Assembly: GCA_964629825.1 (NCBI GenBank)
Contig: CAZVUW010000145.1
Coordinates: 1 to 5,597 of the forward strand
DNA length: 5,597 nt
Source of the DNA: CAZVUW01 sp964629825
GTDB taxonomy: Bacteria > Actinomycetota > Nitriliruptoria > Euzebyales > Egibacteraceae
Reading direction: 5' to 3'
A model generated the notes under the pieces. The model searched no databases and was not told the DNA's origin. It saw nothing but the letters and a program-made list of their open reading frames with translations. Shown piece by piece: positions 1 to 5,597 of the stretch. Positions within the stretch are counted from its first letter, which is position 1, and each line of letters begins with the position of its first letter. Position numbers and translations under genes: made by a program.

Positions 1-1
1 C

Positions 2-64
2 ATAGTAGGGCTCGGCTTCGGATTAAAGTGTAACATGGGTTGGATGCACGACTAGCTGACCTAC
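2..64 (+). pseudogene. glgB: Upstream in-frame remnant of glgB, cut from the rest by a TAG codon
   Basis: Read in the same frame as the downstream GlgB segment, these bases give a peptide containing GLGFGLK-C-NMGWMHD, followed by TAG at 53-55 and then LTY leading into the next segment. GlgB enzymes have GLGF-x-x-KWN-x-GWMHDTL-x-Y here, so homology runs straight through the stop with no frameshift. The stop sits where the family has Thr, and TGT (Cys) replaces the highly conserved Trp of KWN. The stretch uses ATA, GTA, TTA and TGT codons that are rare in the rest of the window, and it is about 50% GC by hand count over the first 60 bases. Either the bases at this edge are unreliable (for example a low-quality contig end) or the gene carries a real nonsense mutation; I favour the first. 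The homology is secure, the interpretation is not. Confidence 0.6.
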
Positions 65-778
65 ATGTGCCGCGACCCGGTGTACCGCCGCTACCACCAC
101 CACGAGATGACGTTCGGACTCATGTACGCGTGGAGCGAGCACTTCATCCTGCCGCTGTCCCACGACGAGGTGGTGCACGGCAAGCGCAGCCTGCTGGACA
201 AGATGCCGGGCGACCGCTGGCAGAAGTTCGCCAACCTGCGCTCGCTCTACGCGTGGATGTGGGCCCACCCCGGTAAGCAGCTGCTGTTCATGGGCGGCGA
301 GTTCGGCCAGTGGCGCGAGTGGAGCGAGCAGCGCTCGCTGGACTGGCACCTGCTCGAGGCGGACGACCACCGCGGGCTGCAGCGCCTGGTCGGGGACCTC
401 AACGCCACGTACCGCGCCGAGCCGGCGCTGTGGCGACGCGACCCCGAGCCCGAGAGCTTCCAGTGGATCGACGCCAACAACGCCGACGCGAACCTGTTCG
501 CCTTCGTCCGTCACGGCGAGGACGCCGACCGGCCCCTGGTCTGCATCGCCAACATGGCGCCCGTGCCGCGCTACGGCCTGCGGATCGGCCTGCCGCGCGC
601 CGGCCGCTGGCGTGAGGTCCTGAACACCGACGCCGAGGTGTACGGCGGCGGCAACGTCGGCAACTACGGGGTCGTCAACGCCGTCGCGGTGCCGTCCCAC
701 GGCCAGCCCGCATCGGCCGAGGTCGCGGTGCCGCCGCTCGGTACCGTCTGGCTGTGCCCCGAAGACAGCTCCGACTAG
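65..778 (+). CDS. glgB: 1,4-alpha-glucan branching enzyme, C-terminal part (5' end outside window)
   Basis: GlgB (EC 2.4.1.18, GH13) cuts alpha-1,4 chains and rejoins them as alpha-1,6 branches in cytoplasmic glycogen. The 237 residues after ATG 65 match the last third of the family, which is about 730 aa in E. coli. They include DPVYRRYHHHEMTF, then LPLSHDEVVHGK with Asp34 equivalent to the transition-state-stabilising Asp526 of E. coli. KMPGDRWQKFANLR and LLFMGGEFGQ-x-REW follow, then SLDWHLLE. The beta-sandwich C-terminal domain runs from about residue 130 and contains the typical REVLNTD and GGGNVGNYG. The nucleophile and acid/base residues (Asp405 and Glu458 in E. coli) lie upstream of the window. 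ATG 65 is only the first Met after the TAG at 53-55 and is not a plausible native start, because family homology continues upstream of it. If the stop is real, this piece alone would be inactive. The gene ends 8 bases before treZ, which shares its transcript. Confidence 0.9.
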   Translation: MCRDPVYRRYHHHEMTFGLMYAWSEHFILPLSHDEVVHGKRSLLDKMPGDRWQKFANLRSLYAWMWAHPGKQLLFMGGEFGQWREWSEQRSLDWHLLEADDHRGLQRLVGDLNATYRAEPALWRRDPEPESFQWIDANNADANLFAFVRHGEDADRPLVCIANMAPVPRYGLRIGLPRAGRWREVLNTDAEVYGGGNVGNYGVVNAVAVPSHGQPASAEVAVPPLGTVWLCPEDSSD

Positions 779-780
779 GA
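777..780 (+). promoter_or_regulatory. Ribosome binding site of treZ
   Basis: AGGA lies six bases before ATG 787 and overlaps the glgB stop codon (TAG 776-778). It supports ATG 787 over the in-frame GTG at 754, and it suggests that ribosomes finishing glgB re-initiate on treZ. The match to the Shine-Dalgarno consensus is short. Confidence 0.55.
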
Positions 781-786
781 CCTCCC

Positions 787-2607
787 ATGGCGCCTCGACA
801 TGGCCCCGTCCTGCACGATGACGGGTCGGTCACGTTCAGCGTGTGGGCGCCCCTTCCCGCCCGGGTCGAGCTGGTCGTCGACGGCCGCCGCGAGGCGCTG
901 GAGCGGCTCGCCGACGGCTGGTGGCGGTTGCGGACCGCCGCCGCTGCGGGCAGCCGCTACGGGTTCTCCCTCGACGGCGGCGAGCCCCGGCCCGATCCCG
1001 CCTCCCGGCGCCAGCCCGACGGAGTCCACGGCCTGTCCGAGGTGGTTGACCCCGCTCGGCTCGGCGGCGCGGCGGTGCCGGAGGGCCGGCGTCCACCGGA
1101 CCTGCTCGGCGGGGCGATCTATGAGCTGCACGTCGGCACCTTCACGCCCGAGGGGACGTTGGACGCCGCCGCCCGACGCATCGGCCACCTGCCCGAGCTC
1201 GGCATCACCCACGTCGAGCTGATGCCCCTCAACGCCTTCAACGGCGACCGCGGCTGGGGCTACGACGGCGTCTGCTGGTTCGCGGTGCACGAGCCCTACG
1301 GCGGCCCGGAGGCGCTGGCCCGGTTCGTGGCCGCCTGCCACGACGCAGGCCTGGCGGTGGTCGTCGACGTCGTCCACAACCACCTCGGGCCGAGCGGCAA
1401 CTACCTGCCCGAGCTCGGTCCGTACATGGGCGCGGCCGGCCTCTGGGGCGCGGGCCTGAACCTGGACGGGCCCGACTCCGACCCGGTGCGCCAGCTGATC
1501 ATCGAGAACGTCCAGGCATGGTTCGGCGAGCACGGCGTCGACGCCCTTCGCCTGGACGCCGTCCACGCGCTGCACGACACCTCGGCGACCCACATCCTGG
1601 CCGCCATCGCGGACGCGACCGCCGAGCTGTCCGGCCGGCTGGGCCGCCCCCTGCTGCTCATCGCCGAGTCGGACCGCAACGACCCCGCCACCCTGCGGCC
1701 GCGCGAGCTCGGCGGCCTCGGCATGGACGCCCAGTGGGCCGACGAGCTGCACCACGCCCTGCACGTCGCCATCACCGGGGAGCACGACACCTACTACGCG
1801 GACCTGCACCCAGACGGGCTGCCGGACGTCGCGCAGGCCTATCGCTGGGGGTTCGTCCTCGACGGCCGGCGCTACTCGCCCTTCCGCCGCCGCACGGTCG
1901 GCGCCCCGCTGCCGGACGAGGTCGACGGACGTCGGCTGATCGGCTGCCTGCAGAACCACGACCAGATCGGCAACCGGCCAGCCGGCGACCGCCTCCTCGC
2001 GACGGTCGAGCCCGCCCTGGTCCGGGCGGCGGTTCTGCTGCTGTGCGCGGCGCCGCACACACCGATGCTGTTCATGGGCGAGGAGCACGGCGAGACCAAC
2101 CCGTTCGCCTACTTCACCTCGCACCCCGAGCCGGCCCTGGCCGAGGCGGTGCGGAAGGGACGTGCGCTCGAGTTCCCACACTTCGTGGCCCGCGGAGCCC
2201 TGGTGCCGGACCCGCAGTCTCCGGAGACCTTCGAGCGCAGCCGGCTCGACTGGTCGCGTGCGGACAGCGACGAAGGGCTGTGTTGGCTGGCCCTGTGGGG
2301 CGACCTGCTGGCCGCGCGGCGCGAGCATCCGGCTCTGGGAGGCGGCCGGCGCGACCTCGTGAGCGTGCACGTGGCGGACGGCCACGTCCTGTCGCTGACG
2401 CGCGGCGGACCCGACGGCGACGCGGTGGTCGTCGTGGCCAACCTCAGCCCGCAGCCCGCCCTGCTGCCCGCGCCCGGTGCCGAGGCGGTGCTGCTCACCA
2501 CGGACGATCTGCGCTACGGCGGAGCGGGCGAAGAGCTCACCCTCACCGACGGGCAGGCGATCGTGCCCGCCAAGACCGCGGCACTGCTTCTTCCGCGCGC
2601 GGGGTGA
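787..2607 (+). CDS. treZ: Malto-oligosyltrehalose trehalohydrolase
   Basis: TreZ (EC 3.2.1.141, GH13) hydrolyses the alpha-1,4 bond next to the terminal trehalose of maltooligosyl-trehalose and releases free trehalose in the cytoplasm; it normally follows TreY. The 606-aa product has the family's usual length. An N-terminal E-set/CBM48-like domain (about residues 10-90, TFSVWAPLPARVELVVDG) precedes the catalytic barrel, which opens at GAIYELHVGTFTPEGT. All four GH13 regions are present: VVDVVHNHLGPSGNYL (Asp194, His199), DALRLDAVHAL (nucleophile Asp257), LLIAESDRND (acid/base Glu294) and LQNHDQIGNRP (Asp392). TreZ-specific features are AVHAL after the nucleophile, ESDRND, LGMDAQWADELHHALH, FMGEEHGETNPFAYFTSHP and LVPDPQSPETFERSRLDW. 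A small beta-domain ends the protein. The loop at 213-221 is shorter than usual and lacks the common Y-x-TPWG. Start ATG 787 has AGGA six bases upstream. The TGA stop overlaps the next start by one base (TGATG). No treY is in view. Confidence 0.95.
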   Translation: MAPRHGPVLHDDGSVTFSVWAPLPARVELVVDGRREALERLADGWWRLRTAAAAGSRYGFSLDGGEPRPDPASRRQPDGVHGLSEVVDPARLGGAAVPEGRRPPDLLGGAIYELHVGTFTPEGTLDAAARRIGHLPELGITHVELMPLNAFNGDRGWGYDGVCWFAVHEPYGGPEALARFVAACHDAGLAVVVDVVHNHLGPSGNYLPELGPYMGAAGLWGAGLNLDGPDSDPVRQLIIENVQAWFGEHGVDALRLDAVHALHDTSATHILAAIADATAELSGRLGRPLLLIAESDRNDPATLRPRELGGLGMDAQWADELHHALHVAITGEHDTYYADLHPDGLPDVAQAYRWGFVLDGRRYSPFRRRTVGAPLPDEVDGRRLIGCLQNHDQIGNRPAGDRLLATVEPALVRAAVLLLCAAPHTPMLFMGEEHGETNPFAYFTSHPEPALAEAVRKGRALEFPHFVARGALVPDPQSPETFERSRLDWSRADSDEGLCWLALWGDLLAARREHPALGGGRRDLVSVHVADGHVLSLTRGGPDGDAVVVVANLSPQPALLPAPGAEAVLLTTDDLRYGGAGEELTLTDGQAIVPAKTAALLLPRAG

Positions 2608-5093
2608 TGGCCGATACTCCAACCATGCAGCCCTTCGTCATCCACGCGCACTTCTATCAGCCGGAGCGGACCAACCCCTGGACGGGCATGCTCGACCCCG
2701 AGCCCTCCGCGGCGCCGGCGCGCGACTGGAACGAGCGCATCCACGGCGAGTGCTACCGCCCCAACGGCACCGCCCGCATCTTCGACGACCGCCGCCGGGT
2801 CGAGCGCATCGTCAACAACTACGAGCGCCTGTCCTTCAACTTCGGCCCCACGCTGCTGTCGTGGATGGAGCGACGGCAGCCGGAGACCTACGCGCGGATC
2901 CTCGACGGCGACTGGCGCTCGGCCACCCGCACCGGCCACGGCAACGCGCTCGCGCAGGCGTACAACCACACGATCCTCCCGCTCAGCAACGATCGCGACC
3001 GCCGCACCCAGATCCGCTGGGGTCTGGCGGACTTCGCCCACCGCTTCGGGCGCCAGGCCGAGGGCATGTGGCTACCGGAGACGGCGGCCAACCGCGAGAC
3101 CATCGACGCCCTGATCGACGCGGGCGTCGGCTTCACCGTCCTGGCGCCCCGCCAGGCCCACCGCGTGCGCTCCCCCGGCGGCGAGTGGCGCGAGGTCGGC
3201 GAGGGCGTCGACACCGGCCGTGCCTACCGGCACCTTCACTCCGACGGCTCCGGCCGGTCGATCGCGGTGTTCTTCTACGACGGCGCGCTCGCCCAGGCGC
3301 TCGCCTTCGACCCGCGCAGCACGGACGCGGACAACCTGATCGGCCTGCTTCGTGACGCCCGCAGCGACGGCGGCCTGGTGTCGGCCGCCCTCGACGGCGA
3401 GACCTTCGGCCACCACCGCGCCTTCGGCGAGCTGGGGCTGGCCTACGTCCTGTTCGAGCAGGCCGAGCGCAAGGGGCTGCGCCCGACCAGCTACGCCGCC
3501 TGGCTCGCCGAGAACCCGCCCACCGACGAGGTCGAGATCGTGCCCGGCGAGGGCACCTCGTGGAGCTGCGCGCACGGCGTGGGTCGCTGGATCCGCGACT
3601 GCGGCTGCCAGACCGACGGCAAGGAAGGCTGGAATCAGGCCTGGCGCGGCCCGCTGCGCGCCGCTCTGGACATCGTCCGCGACGCCGGCATCGCCGCGTT
3701 CGAGGACCTCGGCTCGGAGCTGGTGGTCGATCCCTGGGCGGCCCGGGACGACTACATCGGCGTGCGGCTCGGCACGCTGCCGGAGACCGCGTTCCTGGAG
3801 CGCCACGCGCGCGGGCACCTGACCGAGCGGGAGCGCGTGCGCCTGCGCACTCTGCTCGAGGCCCAGCGGCACGCGATGGTGATGTACACCAGCTGCGGCT
3901 GGTTCTTCGCCGACGTCTCGGGCATCGAGACCGTGTACGTGCTGCGCTTCGCCGCGCGCGCCCTGGAGCTGCTCGACCGCATCGGCGCCGCGGAGGGGGT
4001 CCGCAAGCGAGTCCTCGAGACGCTGGCCGAGGCGAAGAGCAACAAGCCCGGGGTGGGAACCGGCGCGGACGTCTGGCAGACCCAGGTCGAGCCCGCCGCC
4101 GTGACTCCGCGGCGAATCGTCGCCCACCTCACCCTGCAGGCGCTCGCCGAGCCACAGACCGCGATGGCCCTCAACCACCGCGGCACGCCGCTGCAGGTCG
4201 CCGGCCACAGCGTCGCCATCCGCGACGGCCACGCGGAGCGTCGCGGGCGGCACGCGCTCGCCGTCGGCCGCGTGGCGGTGACCGACGACTCGACGGGCGA
4301 GGTGACGGGGCTGGTCACGGCCGGCCTGCATCTCGGCGGCATCGACTTCCACGGCATCACGGCGCCCGACCCCGGGCAGGAGGCCTACAAGGAGGCCGCC
4401 GATCAGCTGTGGAAGGCCTTCCCCACCGAGCCGATCGCGGCGCTGCTGCGTCGCCTGTGGCAGCTGACCTCCGACGGCGGCACGGAGGAGTTCGACCTGA
4501 CCGCCGCGCTGCCCGGCGGGCGGCAGTTCATCGTGGGCCGCATCTACCGCGACCTGACCGCCCGCTTCCACGAGCAGTACAGCCGGCTGTACCACGACCA
4601 CCGCCGGACGCTCGAGATGCTGACGGCCGCGGGCTACGAGCTTCCCCGAGACCTCAAGGCCGCCGCCGAGCTGACGCTCGACGCCGAGCTCGAGGCGCAG
4701 CTGGAGGCGGCCCTCGCCGCCCAGGACGAGGAGACCGGCCGGCCCGACCGCTTCGCGGCCGTGGTCGAGACCGTGGCGCTCGGTCGGCAGCAGGACTACG
4801 ACCTGGACCTCTCCGGCCTGCGCACGGCGCTGGAGCGGATCGTGGTCGCGGCGGCTAGGCGTGTCGCGCGCAGCCTCGACCCCTCCGACGCCGACCTGCT
4901 GGAGCAGTGGCTTGACCTCGCCGCCGAGCTCGACCTCGAGCTCGACCTGAGCCGCGCCCAGGAGCTGATCTGGGACGTCGCCGTGCGCGCCCGTGCGGGG
5001 CGGCTGGGGGCCGACGAGGAGGCTGTCGTTGCGCGGCTCGGCACCCGCCTGGGGCTGTCGCCGGTCGCCTGGACACGTTCCAACGGAGGGTAG
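2607..5093 (+). CDS. GH57-type glycoside hydrolase with DUF3536 domain, substrate unknown
   Basis: This 828-aa cytoplasmic protein (no signal peptide or membrane segment seen) has an N-terminal GH57-like barrel followed by a DUF3536-type region. GH57 signatures are IHAHFYQPER (region 1, His15-Pro19), GHGNALAQAYNH (region 2, His111, His121), EGMWLPETA with Glu158 as likely nucleophile, and ALDGETFGHH with Asp263 as likely second catalytic residue. After the barrel comes a Cys/His cluster, Cys321-x-His323-x8-Cys332-x-Cys334, within SWSCAHGVGRWIRDCGC. MYTSCGWFFADVSGIE (Cys430) follows, a motif I associate with DUF3536 proteins. The C-terminal ~200 residues are helical-looking and acidic (Leu/Glu/Ala-rich). 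GH57 enzymes known to me act on alpha-1,4/1,6-glucans or alpha-galactosides; the glgB-treZ context makes an alpha-glucan the best guess, with the reaction (amylase, transferase, branching) undetermined. ATG 2607 overlaps the treZ stop by one base and is preceded by GGGG only. GTG 2604 or ATG 2625 (six residues shorter, just before the first motif) are possible alternatives. Confidence 0.88.
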   Translation: MADTPTMQPFVIHAHFYQPERTNPWTGMLDPEPSAAPARDWNERIHGECYRPNGTARIFDDRRRVERIVNNYERLSFNFGPTLLSWMERRQPETYARILDGDWRSATRTGHGNALAQAYNHTILPLSNDRDRRTQIRWGLADFAHRFGRQAEGMWLPETAANRETIDALIDAGVGFTVLAPRQAHRVRSPGGEWREVGEGVDTGRAYRHLHSDGSGRSIAVFFYDGALAQALAFDPRSTDADNLIGLLRDARSDGGLVSAALDGETFGHHRAFGELGLAYVLFEQAERKGLRPTSYAAWLAENPPTDEVEIVPGEGTSWSCAHGVGRWIRDCGCQTDGKEGWNQAWRGPLRAALDIVRDAGIAAFEDLGSELVVDPWAARDDYIGVRLGTLPETAFLERHARGHLTERERVRLRTLLEAQRHAMVMYTSCGWFFADVSGIETVYVLRFAARALELLDRIGAAEGVRKRVLETLAEAKSNKPGVGTGADVWQTQVEPAAVTPRRIVAHLTLQALAEPQTAMALNHRGTPLQVAGHSVAIRDGHAERRGRHALAVGRVAVTDDSTGEVTGLVTAGLHLGGIDFHGITAPDPGQEAYKEAADQLWKAFPTEPIAALLRRLWQLTSDGGTEEFDLTAALPGGRQFIVGRIYRDLTARFHEQYSRLYHDHRRTLEMLTAAGYELPRDLKAAAELTLDAELEAQLEAALAAQDEETGRPDRFAAVVETVALGRQQDYDLDLSGLRTALERIVVAAARRVARSLDPSDADLLEQWLDLAAELDLELDLSRAQELIWDVAVRARAGRLGADEEAVVARLGTRLGLSPVAWTRSNGG
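4926..4949 (+). repeat. Two-copy 12-base tandem repeat inside the GH57 gene
   Basis: Two adjacent in-frame copies of GAGCTCGACCT(C/G) encode ELDL-ELDL (residues 774-781) in the acidic helical C-terminus of the DUF3536 protein. The copies differ only at their last base. This is probably a small in-frame duplication tolerated in a helix; no function is implied. Confidence 0.5.
5085..5090 (+). promoter_or_regulatory. Ribosome binding site of the phosphofructokinase gene
   Basis: GGAGGG lies seven bases before ATG 5098 and directly precedes the stop (TAG 5091-5093) of the GH57 gene. It is the strongest Shine-Dalgarno match at any junction of this window. It fixes the phosphofructokinase start and suggests that this gene is translated well on its own as well as by coupling. 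Confidence 0.8.
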
Positions 5094-5097
5094 GGAC

Positions 5098-5597
5098 ATG
5101 CGCATCGGGATCCTCACCGGCGGCGGCGACGTCCCCGGTCTGAACCCGTGCATCAAGGCGGTCGTCAACCGCGTCGCGGAGGAGGGGCACGAGGTCATCG
5201 GCATCCGCCGCGGCTGGGGCGGCCTGCTCGAGTGCCAGCCCGAGGATGAGGCGTCGGTCGCCGACTGCACTGTCCGGCTCGACCCCCTGGTGGTGCGCAC
5301 CATCGACCGCACGGGCGGCACCGTGCTGCACACGTCCCGCACGAACCCGGCGCGGGTCCGCGCACGGGAGGTGCCCCCGTTCCTCGCCGGGCAGGCCGAC
5401 CCGAGCGGCATCACCGACTTCACGCCGCACGTGCTGAAGGTCCTGTCGGCCCTGGAGATCGACGCCCTCATCCCCATCGGTGGCGACGACACGCTTTCGT
5501 ACGCGCTGCGGATGCACGAGGAGGGCGTGCCCGTCGTCGCGATCCCCAAGACGATGGACAACGACGTCCACGGCACCGACTACTGCATCGGCTTCTC
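5098..5597 (+). CDS. 6-phosphofructokinase, probably pyrophosphate-dependent (3' end outside window)
   Basis: The product phosphorylates fructose 6-phosphate to fructose 1,6-bisphosphate in glycolysis. The 166 visible codons form the N-terminal half of a group A PFK. Residues 3-16 (IGILTGGGDVPGLN) are the phosphate-donor loop. GIRRGWGGLL and GGTVLHTSRTNP follow, then PIGGDDTLSYA (Asp130-Asp131) and IPKTMDNDVHGTDYCIGFS with Lys151 and the catalytic-base Asp154. By alignment Asp131 and Lys151 occupy E. coli PfkA Gly104 and Gly124. Asp at the first site with Lys at the second is the known signature of pyrophosphate-using enzymes; ATP-PFKs keep Gly at the first. The donor is therefore predicted to be PPi, an inference from two positions. 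About 29 extra residues compared with E. coli PfkA lie between the donor loop and GGDD, mostly around 80-105, as in longer PFK clades. The start is set by GGAGGG seven bases upstream, and the gap after the GH57 gene is four bases. The symbol is left blank because pfkA and pfp are both used. Confidence 0.92.
   Translation, partial: MRIGILTGGGDVPGLNPCIKAVVNRVAEEGHEVIGIRRGWGGLLECQPEDEASVADCTVRLDPLVVRTIDRTGGTVLHTSRTNPARVRAREVPPFLAGQADPSGITDFTPHVLKVLSALEIDALIPIGGDDTLSYALRMHEEGVPVVAIPKTMDNDVHGTDYCIGF

Noticed and set aside
53..55. TAG read through as a recoded amino acid
   Set aside because: TAG is used as the terminal stop of both glgB (776-778) and the GH57 gene (5091-5093), and no recoding element is visible. 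A base-call error or nonsense mutation is simpler.
40..276. 78-codon plus-strand frame starting at ATG 40
   Set aside because: It is a +1 shadow of glgB. The glgB frame carries the conserved motifs over the same bases, and the shadow product is Arg/Pro-rich without a motif.
754..786. GTG 754 as an alternative treZ start
   Set aside because: It would add 11 residues overlapping the glgB end and has no clear Shine-Dalgarno sequence. ATG 787 has AGGA at the right distance and begins just before the E-set domain.
1518..2606. In-frame upstream extension of the GH57 gene by about 363 codons, overlapping treZ
   Set aside because: The extension is Arg/Ala/Pro/Gly-rich out-of-frame translation of treZ. 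The GH57 motif begins about 12 codons after ATG 2607, which matches the family's N-terminus.
775..2622. 615-codon open frame on the minus strand opposite treZ
   Set aside because: It mirrors treZ almost exactly, has no recognisable motif, and consists of residues produced by reverse reading of GC-ending codons.
3072..5576. Very long open frame (834 codons) on the minus strand
   Set aside because: It lies antisense to the GH57 and pfk genes, crosses their boundary, is low-complexity (Val/Gly/Arg/Ala-rich) and shows no family motif. Such frames are expected opposite GC3-rich genes.
1..5597. Defence system, mobile element, CRISPR array, tRNA or riboswitch
   Set aside because: Coding sequence of metabolic genes fills the window with gaps of at most 8 bases. 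I saw no inverted repeats with a transposase, spaced direct repeats, or tRNA-like sequence.

Overview
The window is a compact, single-direction (+ strand) cluster of central alpha-glucan and hexose-phosphate genes from a very GC-rich bacterium. Codon third positions are almost all G or C outside the first ~60 bases. The gene content and protein style (TreZ, GH57/DUF3536, a PFK with pyrophosphate-type signature residues) suggest an actinobacterium or a similar high-GC lineage. Nothing in the window fixes the taxon more closely.

Layout: (1) positions 2-778 hold the 3' third of a glycogen branching enzyme gene (glgB), interrupted by an in-frame TAG at 53-55 inside an anomalously AT-rich stretch at the window edge. 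(2) 787-2607 is a complete malto-oligosyltrehalose trehalohydrolase gene (treZ). (3) 2607-5093 is a complete gene for a large GH57-type protein with a DUF3536 C-terminal part; its substrate is unknown. (4) 5098-5597 is the start of a phosphofructokinase gene that runs off the window and carries the Asp/Lys pair typical of pyrophosphate-dependent enzymes. Junctions are +8, -1 and +4 bases, so no stretch lacks a gene and there is no room for an internal promoter or terminator outside coding sequence. The four genes are almost certainly one transcription unit with coupled translation.

How the genes fit together: GlgB introduces alpha-1,6 branches into glycogen. TreZ releases trehalose from maltooligosyl-trehalose ends made by TreY, which is not in view. 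The GH57 protein presumably acts on a related alpha-glucan. The phosphofructokinase commits fructose 6-phosphate, the onward product of glucan breakdown, to glycolysis. The window reads as a storage-polymer turnover/trehalose operon tied to glycolysis. I see no mobile element, RNA gene, CRISPR array or defence system. The least characterised element is the GH57/DUF3536 protein with its conserved-looking Cys/His cluster.
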